Assembly: GCF_024611995.1 (NCBI RefSeq) | Contig: NZ_CP102509.1 | Coordinates: 5,952,001 to 6,016,000, forward strand | Source: Streptomyces sp. NBC_00162 | Lineage (GTDB): Bacteria; Actinomycetota; Actinomycetes; Streptomycetales; Streptomycetaceae | Direction of reading: 5' to 3' | DNA length: 64,000 nucleotides | In this document: positions 34,843 to 43,588 of the stretch, piece by piece | Layout of the letters: every line of letters begins with the position of its first letter | Numbering within the stretch: the stretch's first letter is position 1 | The notes under the pieces: generated by a model | Told to the model about the DNA's origin: nothing | What the model saw: only the letters and a program-made list of their open reading frames with translations | Databases searched by the model: none | Program-made: the position numbers and the translations under genes

Positions 34843-37185
34843 CTACGGACCCGCGTTGCGCGGGCCCACCGGCTGCCACGGAGCCAGGTGCGCGTCCGGG
34901 GCGTCCGCCGACGAGGTCACGTACAGCCGTGCGTCGAGCCCCACCACGGCCAGGCTGACCAGGTTCTTGCCGGTCATCGTCGAGGACGGGGCGCCGACGA
35001 ACATCAGCGGCGACCGCTCCCACGGCCGGCCCCACCCGACGTCCGAGCCCAGCTGCCCGCCCGCCGCGCGGCCCGCCAGCACGTGCCCGCTCGCCGTCAC
35101 CGAGCCGAAGCCCTTGAGCCCGCCGAGGTCGGTGAGATGGTTCAGCTTCAGCCCGCCGTCACCCGTCATGAGGGCGGTACGGACGTTGCCGGAGCCCGGC
35201 TTGCGGAACCACAGCCGCACCCCGCCCTCGCGGCCCTCCGCCGTGAGCGGGAGCGTGGTGTCCGGCAGTCCGGTGGCGGTGACCGGGCCCAGGGCGGCGC
35301 CCGGATTCGGCTGCACCCAGCCCACCACCGTCTTGGAGGTCGCCGAGAACACCATCCGGCGCCCGGCGCCGTCGGTCGCGGTGGCCGGGGTGCCGTGCAG
35401 GTCGGACCCGCCGTACTTCTCCCACGGCCCCCAGCTGCCGTCCGCCTGCTGCACCCTGCCGCGCAGGGTGTACGCACCGTCGCGAACGTACGCCGCCAGC
35501 TGCCCGGTGCCGTCGACCGAGACGGCCGGCGCACTGATGTCGGAGGTCCAGTTCTCGTCCGCCGTCTCCGGGGTGCCCAGCGACTGCCACTCCCCGAACT
35601 CCTCGGAGCCCGGCCCCTTCTGGACCGCGTAGACGATCTCGCGCTTGTAATCGGCGGGCTTCGCGCCGAAGGAGGTGCGGGTGCCGAAGGCGGCCATCCG
35701 GCCGTCTTTGAGGGTGACGGTGGACACCCCCGGGTCCATGCCGGTGCCGGGCAGCAGGTTCGGACCGCTCCAGCGGCCGATCAGGCCCTGCCGGTGCCAG
35801 ACGGCGACCTGGCCGTCGAGCACCTTGAAGGCCCACAGTCCGTGCTCCTTGTCGGAGGCCAGCCAGGAGGTGCCGGTGCCGCGGGCGTAGTTGATGGAGT
35901 CCGACCAGTGGTTGCCCGCCGGGTGGTCGGCGACCTTGAGGTCGCCGCAGCCGGCGTCGCTGCCGCAGTGGTTCTGCTGGTCGAGCCAGGCGTAGGTGTC
36001 CAGGATGTCCAGCTTTTCCTTGGCCTCGTCCGGGTCCAGGGCGCTGGGCAGGGAGCCGTTGAAGTAGCCGAGGTAGTTCTGGAGCGCGAAGTGCGGGCGG
36101 TCCTTGACGTCCTTCGCGTACGCGGCGGTGGCCAGCTGTACGAAGCGGGCGCCGTAGAAGTGGTCCTGGTGGTCGGTGTACCGCTTGGTGTCGGGGTACC
36201 GGCCGGGGGTCGGGTCCTGGGAGCGCACGGTGGTCGGCTTGTACTGGTCCAGGATGCCGACGAGGGTCTGGACGACCTGGTCCTTGGTGTACGTGAACCT
36301 CTGCTTGACCGGGGTTCCGGAGGCGAGCATTGACTCCAGGCGGGGGACCTTGCCGTCCCACAGGCCGTGCAGGCTGTCGGGGACGTCGGCGTAGACGTTG
36401 CCGGCCTCGCGGAGCTGGAGCCAGACCAGGTTGACCTGGGGCCTGGCGACGAGGACGTCGACCTCGGCGTGGCCGCCGCCCCTGGTCGGGACGACGGTGC
36501 GCTTCCAGGCGCTGCCGCGGTCGCCGGTGGCCATCTTGGCGTAGGCGGCGCGTATGCCGTTCTGGCGGGCCTCGGCGTAGGCGGGCTTGTTGGGCGCGGT
36601 GGTGGCCTGCTTGGCGGAGCCGGCGTTGATGCCGTCGGCTTCGCCGGAGGTCAGGTAGACCGAGGTGACGGGGAGGCCGGCGGATATGGAGTAGCGCAGG
36701 TCCGGATTCATGAAGTAAAGATCGTCATCGGGATGCGCGATGATCTGGAGCACCCGGCCGGGGTCGGGCGCGTCCGCGGGGGCCGCGGGGGCGGTGGCCT
36801 TGCTGTCGGGAACCACGGGGGAGGCCAGGCGGTCGAGGGCGTCGTTGCCTCGGAGCATGAGCATGCTGCCAGCGGCGGTGGCCGCGCAGAGGGCGACGAC
36901 CTTGACGAACCCGGCCCAGCGGTGGCCCTTCGGCTCCGGCGCGGTGCTTCCGGCCGCGGCGCTTCCGCGCCGGCGGCGTCCGCGCCCGGCTTCCGGTGCG
37001 GCGGGTTCGGTTACGGCGGTTCCGGCCCGGCGGCGTCCGCGCTTTGGCTCCGGCGCCACGGTGGCCTTCGTTCGGCCGCGCCGGCCGCCCGTGCGTTCGG
37101 CCTCGCGGGCCCGCCGTGCGGCCTTGCGTCCGCCGGGCGCCGGCTCCGGCCTGGCGGAGCCGGGGTAGGGGCGTCCGTCGGACAT
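34843..37185 (-). CDS. PIG-L family deacetylase with cytoplasmic basic head and TM anchor
   Basis: This 780-aa paralogue of the next gene downstream has a highly basic, Pro/Ala-rich head (1-95, KAARRAREAERTGGRRGRTK), one TM helix (about 98-116), then an outer PIG-L domain (about 145-365) with AHPDDDLYFMNPDL and RYTDHQDHFYGARFVQ. The propeller-like C-terminal region follows to residue 780. GAGGAG lies before the ATG. The two proteins align along their full outer parts and differ mainly in how they are held: one soluble or Tat-exported, one membrane-bound. The target polymer is unknown. Confidence 0.87.
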   Translation of the reverse strand: MSDGRPYPGSARPEPAPGGRKAARRAREAERTGGRRGRTKATVAPEPKRGRRRAGTAVTEPAAPEAGRGRRRRGSAAAGSTAPEPKGHRWAGFVKVVALCAATAAGSMLMLRGNDALDRLASPVVPDSKATAPAAPADAPDPGRVLQIIAHPDDDLYFMNPDLRYSISAGLPVTSVYLTSGEADGINAGSAKQATTAPNKPAYAEARQNGIRAAYAKMATGDRGSAWKRTVVPTRGGGHAEVDVLVARPQVNLVWLQLREAGNVYADVPDSLHGLWDGKVPRLESMLASGTPVKQRFTYTKDQVVQTLVGILDQYKPTTVRSQDPTPGRYPDTKRYTDHQDHFYGARFVQLATAAYAKDVKDRPHFALQNYLGYFNGSLPSALDPDEAKEKLDILDTYAWLDQQNHCGSDAGCGDLKVADHPAGNHWSDSINYARGTGTSWLASDKEHGLWAFKVLDGQVAVWHRQGLIGRWSGPNLLPGTGMDPGVSTVTLKDGRMAAFGTRTSFGAKPADYKREIVYAVQKGPGSEEFGEWQSLGTPETADENWTSDISAPAVSVDGTGQLAAYVRDGAYTLRGRVQQADGSWGPWEKYGGSDLHGTPATATDGAGRRMVFSATSKTVVGWVQPNPGAALGPVTATGLPDTTLPLTAEGREGGVRLWFRKPGSGNVRTALMTGDGGLKLNHLTDLGGLKGFGSVTASGHVLAGRAAGGQLGSDVGWGRPWERSPLMFVGAPSSTMTGKNLVSLAVVGLDARLYVTSSADAPDAHLAPWQPVGPRNAGP

Positions 37186-37573
37186 GGGGCTCCTCGCGGC
37201 CAGGGTCGGCGGGGAGTGGGCCCCATCACGCCATAAGTCTTCGGATAATCAGATAATCCCGCTCATGGTACGTGCCGGTGAGTCGAACGCCTGCTCCGGC
37301 CGGTGCTGTGGCTGGGAAGGTTTGCCGGGGCGCGGTTCCCCCAGCTACCTCCCCCAGACTCCGTCCGGGGGGACCCCCAGGGAGGTGCCCCCAGGGGCGG
37401 TGCATCGCAAGGCGGAGGCCCGCGGCTCGTAACTGGACGTACTTGCGCGGTCCGACAACGCCGCGAGGTGCCGTGCCGGGGGCCGTGGCCCGGTGAACCT
37501 TCACGGTCACAGCGCTAGGCTCACGTGGAGGTACGCCAGGGCAGTGGCAGCGACAACCGCGGGAGGCGGCGGG
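37186..37573. other. 388-bp divergent region with CCCCCAG repeats and hairpin
   Basis: No gene is supported between the PIG-L gene and glnE. An AT-rich stretch near 37230-37265 (TAAGTCTTCGGATAATCAGA) probably holds the PIG-L promoter. At 37338-37394 four CCCCCAG heptamers occur (37338, 37351, 37374, 37388) around a nested hairpin: outer ACCTCCC/GGGAGGT and inner GTCC/GGAC. This resembles a short interspersed Streptomyces repeat. Confidence 0.6.
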
Positions 37574-40561
37574 ATGACAGTCCCGGGACGCAGGAGCAGC
37601 ACCTTCATCCGGCTGCTTCGCAGCGGCTTCACCGACCCCTCCGCCGCCGCCCGGCTGCTCGACGCCGACGCGCTGGCCTCCGTACGCGCCGATCCGGTGC
37701 TCCTCGACGCCCTCGGGGCCACCGCCGATCCCGACCTCGCCCTCCTCGGGCTCGTACGGCTCGCCGAGGCGCAGCCGCCCGAGGAACTGTCCGTGCTCCT
37801 CGACACGCTGGTCAGCGCCAAGCCGCTGCGCGACCGGCTCCTCGGCGTGCTCGGCGCCTCCGAGGCCCTCGGCGACCACCTCGCCCGCCACCCCCGCGAC
37901 TGGCACGCCCTCGTCACCTACGAGGCCGCCGACCTGCACCCAGGGCTCCCCGAGTTCGAGCACGGCCTCGCCGAGGCCCACGACCCGGTCGCGCTGCGCG
38001 TCGCGTACCGCCGCTGCCTGCTGTCCATCGCCGCCCGCGACGTCTGCGGGACCATAGACCTCGCACAGAGCGCCGCCGAGCTCGCGGACCTCGCCACCGC
38101 CACCCTCCGCGCGGCCCTGCGCATCGCGAGCGCCGCCGCCCCCGAAGACGCCGCCCAGTGCCGCCTCGCCGTCATCGCGATGGGCAAGTGCGGCGGCAAC
38201 GAACTGAACTACGTCTCCGACGTCGACGTCATCTTCGTCGGGGAGGCGAGCAGCGGCAGCGACGAGGGCAAGGGCATCCAGGCCGCCACCCGCCTGGCCT
38301 CCCACCTCATGCGGATCTGCTCCGAGACCACCGTCGAGGGCACCATCTGGCCCGTCGACGCGAACCTCCGCCCCGAGGGCAGAAACGGTCCGCTCGTGCG
38401 GACCCTCTCCTCCCACCTCGCCTACTACCAGCGCTGGGCCAAGACCTGGGAGTTCCAGGCCCTCCTCAAGGCCCGCGCCGTCGCCGGGGACCCCGACCTC
38501 GGCGCGCAGTACATCGAGGCCATAAGCCCCCTCGTCTGGCAGGCCGCCGAGCGCGAGAACTTCGTCGCCGACGTCCAGAAGATGCGTCGCCGCGTCGTCG
38601 ACAACATCCCCGCCGCCCAGGTCGACCGCGAGCTCAAGCTCGGCCCCGGCGGCCTGCGCGACGTCGAGTTCGCCGTCCAGCTGCTCCAGCTCGTACACGG
38701 CCGCAGCGACCACACCCTGCACTCCGGCACCACCCTCGACGCCCTGCACGCCCTCGCCGCCGGCGGCTACGTAGGCCGCACCGACGCCGCCCAGCTGCAC
38801 GACGCGTACCGCTTCCTGCGCACCATGGAGCACCGCATCCAGCTCTACCGGCTGCGCCGCACCCACCTCGTCCCCGAGGACGAGCACGACCTGCGGCGCC
38901 TGGGCCGCTCCATGGGCCTGCGCACCGAACCCGTCGCCGAACTCAACAAGGCCTGGCGCCGCCACGCCTCCGTCGTGCGCCGCCTGCACGAGAAGCTGTT
39001 CTACCGGCCGCTGCTCGACGCCGTCGCCCAGCTCACCCCCGGCGAGACCCGGCTCTCCCCGCGCGCCGCCGGCCAGCGCCTCGAAGCCCTCGGCTACGCC
39101 GACCCGGCCGCGGCCCTGCGCCACCTCGAGGCCCTCGCCTCCGGCGTCACCCGCAAGGCGGCCATCCAGCGCACCCTGCTGCCGGTCATGCTCGGCTGGT
39201 TCGCCGACTCCGCCGACCCGGACGCCGGGCTGCTCAACTTCCGCAAGGTCTCCGACGCCCTGGGCAAGACCCCCTGGTACCTGCGCCTGCTCCGCGACGA
39301 GGGGGCCGCCGCCGAGAACCTCGCCCGCGTCCTGTCCGCCGGCCGCCTCGCCCCCGACCTGCTGATGCGCGCCCCCGAGGCCGTCGCCCTGCTCGGCGAC
39401 CCCGAGGGCCTCCAGCCCCGTGCCCACGAGGCCCTGGAGCAGGAGGTGCTCGCCGCCGTCGGCCGCGCCGAGAACCCCGAGGCCGCCGTCGCCGCCGCCC
39501 GCGGGGTCCGCCGCCGCGAGCTCTTCCGCACCACCGCGGCCGACATCATCCGCTCCTACGGCACGGAGGACAGCCCGGCCGAAGAGGACCACGGAGCCCT
39601 CGTCGACCAGGTCGGCGGAGCCGTCTCCGACCTCACCGCCGCCACCGTCGCGGGCGCCCTGCGCGCCGCCGTCGGCTCCCACTGGGGCGACACCCTGCCC
39701 ACCCGCTTCGCCGTCATCGGCGTCGGCCGTTTCGGCGGGCACGAACTGTCCTACGGCTCCGACGCCGACGTCCTGTTCGTCCACGAACCCCGCGAGGGCG
39801 TCGACGAACAGGAGGCCGCGAAGGCCGCCCAGGCCGTCATCGCCGAGATGCGCCGCCTGCTCCAACTGCCCACCGCGGACCCGCCGCTGCTCATCGACGC
39901 CGACCTGCGCCCCGAGGGCCGCTCCGGCCCGCTGGTGCGCACGCTGGCCTCGTACGCCGCGTACTACCGGCGCTGGGCCCTGACCTGGGAGAGCCAGGCC
40001 CTGCTGCGCGCCGAACCGGTCGCGGGCGACGCCGAGCTGGGCCGGCGCTTCATCGACCTGATCGACCCGCTGCGCTACCCGATGGAGGGCCTCGGCGAGG
40101 ACGCCGTACGGGAGATCCGCAGGCTCAAGGCCCGGATGGAATCGGAGCGGATGCCGCGCGGCGCCGACCCGACCCTGCACACCAAACTCGGCCGCGGCGG
40201 CCTCAGCGACGTCGAGTGGACCGTCCAGCTGATCCAGATGCGACACGCGTGGGCCGAACCGGGACTGCGCACGACCCGCACCCGCGAAGCGCTGGCCGCC
40301 GCCCACGCGGCCGGGCTGATCCCGACCGAGGAGGCGCAGATCCTGGACGAGGCCTGGGTACTGGCCACCCGGGTCCGCAACGCGGTGATGCTGGTCCGCG
40401 GCCGCGCCGGGGACACCTTCCCCTCCGAAGCCCGCGAACTGGCGGCGGTGGGCCGCTACCTCGGCTACGCGGAGGGCACGGTCGGCGAGCTGCTGGACGA
40501 CTACCGCCGCATCACCCGCCGCGCCCGCGCGGTCGTGGACGAGCTGTTCTACGGGGCGTAG
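37574..40561 (+). CDS. glnE: bifunctional glutamine synthetase adenylyltransferase/deadenylylase
   Basis: This 995-aa enzyme controls GS I by adding and removing AMP. There are two nucleotidyltransferase domains. The N-terminal one, usually the deadenylylase, has GKCGGNELNYVSDVDVIFVGE near residue 205 and LRPEGRNGPLVRTLSSH. The C-terminal one, usually the adenylyltransferase, has GVGRFGGHELSYGSDADVLFVHE near residue 720 and LRPEGRSGPLVRTLASY. Each is followed by a helical regulatory domain (GPGGLRDVEFAVQLLQL and GRGGLSDVEWTVQLIQM). The ATG giving MTVPGRRSSTFIRLL is chosen with GGGAGG upstream. It is a single gene ending at a strong terminator, and full length for the family. Confidence 0.96.
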   Translation: MTVPGRRSSTFIRLLRSGFTDPSAAARLLDADALASVRADPVLLDALGATADPDLALLGLVRLAEAQPPEELSVLLDTLVSAKPLRDRLLGVLGASEALGDHLARHPRDWHALVTYEAADLHPGLPEFEHGLAEAHDPVALRVAYRRCLLSIAARDVCGTIDLAQSAAELADLATATLRAALRIASAAAPEDAAQCRLAVIAMGKCGGNELNYVSDVDVIFVGEASSGSDEGKGIQAATRLASHLMRICSETTVEGTIWPVDANLRPEGRNGPLVRTLSSHLAYYQRWAKTWEFQALLKARAVAGDPDLGAQYIEAISPLVWQAAERENFVADVQKMRRRVVDNIPAAQVDRELKLGPGGLRDVEFAVQLLQLVHGRSDHTLHSGTTLDALHALAAGGYVGRTDAAQLHDAYRFLRTMEHRIQLYRLRRTHLVPEDEHDLRRLGRSMGLRTEPVAELNKAWRRHASVVRRLHEKLFYRPLLDAVAQLTPGETRLSPRAAGQRLEALGYADPAAALRHLEALASGVTRKAAIQRTLLPVMLGWFADSADPDAGLLNFRKVSDALGKTPWYLRLLRDEGAAAENLARVLSAGRLAPDLLMRAPEAVALLGDPEGLQPRAHEALEQEVLAAVGRAENPEAAVAAARGVRRRELFRTTAADIIRSYGTEDSPAEEDHGALVDQVGGAVSDLTAATVAGALRAAVGSHWGDTLPTRFAVIGVGRFGGHELSYGSDADVLFVHEPREGVDEQEAAKAAQAVIAEMRRLLQLPTADPPLLIDADLRPEGRSGPLVRTLASYAAYYRRWALTWESQALLRAEPVAGDAELGRRFIDLIDPLRYPMEGLGEDAVREIRRLKARMESERMPRGADPTLHTKLGRGGLSDVEWTVQLIQMRHAWAEPGLRTTRTREALAAAHAAGLIPTEEAQILDEAWVLATRVRNAVMLVRGRAGDTFPSEARELAAVGRYLGYAEGTVGELLDDYRRITRRARAVVDELFYGA

Positions 40562-40580
40562 GGGCCGTGCGACCCGGCAC

Positions 40581-40631
40581 GGGAGCGGGACCTCGCCGCC
40601 GACCCCTGTACGGCGGCGAGGTCCCACTCCC
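40581..40631. terminator. bidirectional terminator after glnE
   Basis: A 21-bp stem with a single mismatch (GGGAGCGGGACCTCGCCGCC and partner) and a nine-base loop lies 20 bases after the glnE stop and 22 bases before the end of the convergent gene. Confidence 0.85.
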
Positions 40632-40652
40632 GAGGCACAGCCCGGAGAGGGG

Positions 40653-41621
40653 CTAGGGGATGGGCTTGTCGTAGGACTTGTCCTGGTCGGAGTCGTAGAC
40701 CTGGGTGCCCTGGGCGTCGTAGCCCTTGATCCGCGGGGCCTGGGTGACGGCCCGTTCCAGGATGCCGGTGGCGGCGAACCAGCCGTGGTCGAGGGCGGCT
40801 TCGGCGGTGGCGCCGCCGTAGCTGACGGTGACCCGGGCGACGCGGGGGTCGACGACGGTGCCGATGCTGCCCCAGCGGTAGGGCAGCTTCCAGGGGCCCT
40901 CGGAGCTCAGCCGCTGCAGGTAGAGCTTGCCTCCGTTGATGTCGGGAACGACGGGGCCGCGCTCGGGATTGTCGTCCGCACCGACGGAGGTGTTGAGGCC
41001 GCTCGTCTGGCCGTTCTTGATGCTGCAGATGATCCGGGTGGGCGTCGGGTTCTCCTTGACGGCGACGATGTAGCGGCCGTCGCCCGGGGTGTTGTCGTTG
41101 CCGGTGCTGCGGTGGGCGAGCAGGATCCGGTAATCGGCGGCCTTGCCCAGGTCGCTGCGCTGGAAACCCGCCCCGCCGGGGCGCTGCCGGTCGTACTCCA
41201 GGCACTGCTCCAGCCCGGCGGCCGCCTCCGGGAGGGTGATGCCGTCGGCGAGCTGCCCGGGAGTCGCCGGAGCGGCCGGCCCGGCGGGCGGCTGGGGCGA
41301 CTGCGGCGCCGCGCTCGGCGTCGGGCCGCCACCCGCCACGGTCACGCGGTCCGAAGGCCCGGCGCCGCGGTCGCCGGTGAGGGCGATGGCCGTGACCGGT
41401 ACGACGGCCAGCACGACCAGGGCCGCCCCCGCCACCGCCAGCCTGCGCCGCCGCTGCTCCACGCGGCCCTGCCGGACGATCGCCTGGTACGGCGCGGGAG
41501 CGGGCCGCACGGCCGTCGCGCCCTGGGCCATCTGCACCCGCAGGTCCGACTCGAAGCCGTCCTGCCCGCCGTGGCCGTCTTGTCCGCCGTGCCCGCCCTG
41601 CCCGTCGTCTCGCCCGTTCAC
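40653..41621 (-). CDS. membrane protein coupled to SigE-family sigma factor (putative anti-sigma)
   Basis: This 322-aa protein starts at a GTG that overlaps the sigma-factor stop (GTGA). The cytoplasmic N-terminus (1-80) has a Gly/His/Gln repeat GGHGGQDGHGGQDG and then FESDLRVQMAQGA. One TM helix follows at about 82-100 (LAVAGAALVVLAVVPVTAIAL), then a Pro-rich stalk and an outer domain (about 150-322) with GGKLYLQRLSSEGPW and TVVDPRVARVTVSYGG. The position and topology suggest it restrains the adjacent sigma factor, but no ZAS zinc motif is seen. Confidence 0.75.
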   Translation of the reverse strand: MNGRDDGQGGHGGQDGHGGQDGFESDLRVQMAQGATAVRPAPAPYQAIVRQGRVEQRRRRLAVAGAALVVLAVVPVTAIALTGDRGAGPSDRVTVAGGGPTPSAAPQSPQPPAGPAAPATPGQLADGITLPEAAAGLEQCLEYDRQRPGGAGFQRSDLGKAADYRILLAHRSTGNDNTPGDGRYIVAVKENPTPTRIICSIKNGQTSGLNTSVGADDNPERGPVVPDINGGKLYLQRLSSEGPWKLPYRWGSIGTVVDPRVARVTVSYGGATAEAALDHGWFAATGILERAVTQAPRIKGYDAQGTQVYDSDQDKSYDKPIP

Positions 41622-42151
41622 CGGAGCGCCCCCTGATGCGTTTCGTTCGTCATCGTGATCTGCCCCAGCCCGGGCCAGGCGCGCAGCTTCGCCAGCGCTT
41701 TGGACGCCTGGCTCTTGACCGTGCCCTGGGAGCAGCCCAGGACATCGGCGGTCTCGGCTTCCGAGAGGTCCTCCCAGTACCGCATGACCACCACCGCCCG
41801 CTGTCGGGCGGGTAGTTGGGCCAGCGCCTCCATCAGCACGCTGCGCTCGTCGGCCCACGCCACGGCGTTGTCGCGCACGGAGGTGTCCGGCACGCTGTCC
41901 GTCAGCCGCTCGGCGACCCGGCGCTTGCGGAACCGGTCGCTGTTGCAGGTGACCAGCATCCGGCGGACGTACGCCTCGGGGCTGTCACTGCGCGCGACCC
42001 GCCGCCACGACCGGTACGCCTTCGCGAGCGCGGTCTGGGTCACGTCCTCCGCATCGTGCGGATCGCCGGTCAGCAGGTACGCGGTCCGCACCAGATGAGT
42101 CCAGCGCGCGGCGACGAACGACTGGAACTGAGCCTCTTCTTGGGCTTGCAT
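41618..42151 (-). CDS. SigE-family ECF RNA polymerase sigma factor
   Basis: In this 177-aa sigma factor, region 2 is seen in FVAARWTHLVRTAYLLTGDPHDAEDVTQTALAKAYRSW, and region 4 in LPARQRAVVVMRYWEDLSEAETADVLGCSQGTVKSQASKALAKL, which carries the helix-turn-helix. The ATG giving MQAQEEAQFQSF is chosen; nine-codon-longer and shorter GTG forms exist in a purine-rich leader with AGGAGG. It belongs to the SigE-family group common in Streptomyces (not S. coelicolor sigma-E itself). It is translationally coupled to a membrane partner downstream. Confidence 0.92.
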   Translation of the reverse strand: MQAQEEAQFQSFVAARWTHLVRTAYLLTGDPHDAEDVTQTALAKAYRSWRRVARSDSPEAYVRRMLVTCNSDRFRKRRVAERLTDSVPDTSVRDNAVAWADERSVLMEALAQLPARQRAVVVMRYWEDLSEAETADVLGCSQGTVKSQASKALAKLRAWPGLGQITMTNETHQGALR

Positions 42152-42241
42152 CGGCACCCCCTTCGCCCCCTTGACCACCTCCTGTTCGAGTTCGGTTGCC
42201 CGGCGCCGGGAAAAATCTCATGCGGCCTCGGCCGCGCCGCG

Positions 42242-42814
42242 TCACACGTCCAGGGACGCGAAGACGCCTCGGGCCGGCGTGCCGTCCGGGGTCTGCCACG
42301 TCGCCGAGACGTGGGCGGGGGTGTCCGGACCCGCCGGAGCGCCCGGGTGCAGGACGCGGGTCACCGAGAGGGTGGGGCCGTCCTTGCCCGGGACGACCGT
42401 GACCGTGGGGTCGGGGGCGTCGCTCTCGCTCTGGGCCTGGGGGACCGCCTCGCCCCGGAACAGCGCACGCAACCGGGCCAGCAGGACCGGGTCCTGGGCG
42501 CCGTCGTAGATCCACCGCAGCCCCAGTACGCCGTGTTCCGACGTGCCGACGAGGGCGTGCTCGGCGCCCTCCAGCGGGGCCCCGCGGTAGGTGAGGGGGA
42601 CGTGGTAGGCGACCGGGCCGTCGCCGGCGCCATCGGTGACGACCATGAACTCGATGCCGACCTCGCCCTCTGGGTCGTCCAGCCGGAAGCCGCCCGCCTT
42701 GGCCAGCTCCGGGGTCCGGCCGGGCCGTCCCGCGTACCAGGGCTGCGACGGGAGCCAGGACGCCAGGAGCTCCAGCTTGCCGGGGGTCATGGTGGTGTGG
42801 TGGATGACAGCCAT
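42242..42814 (-). CDS. maltokinase N-terminal cap-like protein, stand-alone
   Basis: This 190-aa protein begins MAVIHHTTMTPGKLELLASWLP and contains PVAYHVPLTYRGAPLEGAEHALVGTSEHGVLG, the pattern of the N-terminal cap of mycobacterial/actinobacterial maltokinases, but no kinase domain follows. Such free cap proteins are common in Streptomyces; their role is unknown. It lies between the sigma-factor operon and a TetR gene, on the same strand as both. The maltose genes are 5 kb away, so any link is loose. Confidence 0.8.
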   Translation of the reverse strand: MAVIHHTTMTPGKLELLASWLPSQPWYAGRPGRTPELAKAGGFRLDDPEGEVGIEFMVVTDGAGDGPVAYHVPLTYRGAPLEGAEHALVGTSEHGVLGLRWIYDGAQDPVLLARLRALFRGEAVPQAQSESDAPDPTVTVVPGKDGPTLSVTRVLHPGAPAGPDTPAHVSATWQTPDGTPARGVFASLDV

Positions 42815-42872
42815 GCGGACGTGACTCCAGGGGATAGCGGGGGATGGCGGTGGACGAACTGCCCTCCGGATC

Positions 42873-43481
42873 CTAGGACTTCGCCCCGCCCCGCAGGGTC
42901 CGGGCGTACGTGAGGAACGCCGCCAGCCCCAGTTCGAAGGCCGCGTCCGCCCGGCCGGCGCCCACGGTGGACAGGGCGCGGGCCAGCAGCGGGGTCTGCG
43001 GGGACGGTTCCCACATGGCCTCGGGGGCGGCCAGGTCCAGGGCCGAGCCCAGGATCAGGTTCTCCAGGGCGGTCAGCAGCGGCATCACCTGGGCGCTGCC
43101 GAACCCCGCCGCCAGCAGCAGGGCGACCGCGCGTTCGTAGTGCGCGAGCACCCGCGGGGCCCGGACCGGCGTGGTCATCAGCAGCGGGATGGCCCGGGGG
43201 TACGCGGCGAAGGCCGCCCGGTAGGAGCGCGCCCACTCCTCCAGGGCCCGGTCCCAGGGCTCCAGGGTCAGGGCCTCGTCGGTGATCCGCTCGCACACGA
43301 GCTCCCGTATCAGCTCCACCACCCCGGCCCGGCCGTCCACGTGGTGATACACCGACCCGGTCTGCACCCCGAGCGCCCGGGCGATCTGCGGAACGCTGAA
43401 CTCGCCCTGCTCCGCGACCAGTTGCAGGGCGGTCCTGGCGATCCGCTCCCGGTCGAGGAGGGGGGTGCGCGGCCGTGCCAT
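42873..43481 (-). CDS. TetR-family regulator with TetR_C-type ligand domain
   Basis: This 202-aa protein has an N-terminal helix-turn-helix (LVAEQGEFSVPQIARALGVQTGSVYHHVDGRAGVVELI) and a helical ligand/dimer domain (residues 75-200). It diverges from an APC permease-amidohydrolase operon. A 21-bp palindrome with nine of ten pairs matching lies about 60 bases upstream and is the likely operator, so this is a local repressor sensing a transported or hydrolysed substrate. Confidence 0.9.
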   Translation of the reverse strand: MARPRTPLLDRERIARTALQLVAEQGEFSVPQIARALGVQTGSVYHHVDGRAGVVELIRELVCERITDEALTLEPWDRALEEWARSYRAAFAAYPRAIPLLMTTPVRAPRVLAHYERAVALLLAAGFGSAQVMPLLTALENLILGSALDLAAPEAMWEPSPQTPLLARALSTVGAGRADAAFELGLAAFLTYARTLRGGAKS

Positions 43482-43539
43482 CGGTTCTCTCCCTCTTCAA
43501 GGTCTTCCCGTATGCCAAAACCGGAGGCTACATTGCCGC

Positions 43540-43560
43540 AAACCGAAAGCCTTTAGGTTT
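43540..43560. promoter_or_regulatory. probable TetR operator (21-bp palindrome)
   Basis: AAACCGAAAG-C-CTTTAGGTTT pairs in nine of ten positions around a central base. It lies between the divergent TetR gene and the permease, about 28 bases upstream of the permease TTG start, in a locally AT-rich stretch. It could block both promoters. Confidence 0.75.
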
Positions 43561-43588
43561 CTGCCTCCCCAGCAGAAGGGCCCCTGCC

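Noticed and set aside
37226..40627. Long open frame antisense to glnE
   Set aside because: It is a shadow of glnE; sequence is Gly/Ala/Val-rich without motifs and lacks a ribosome site.
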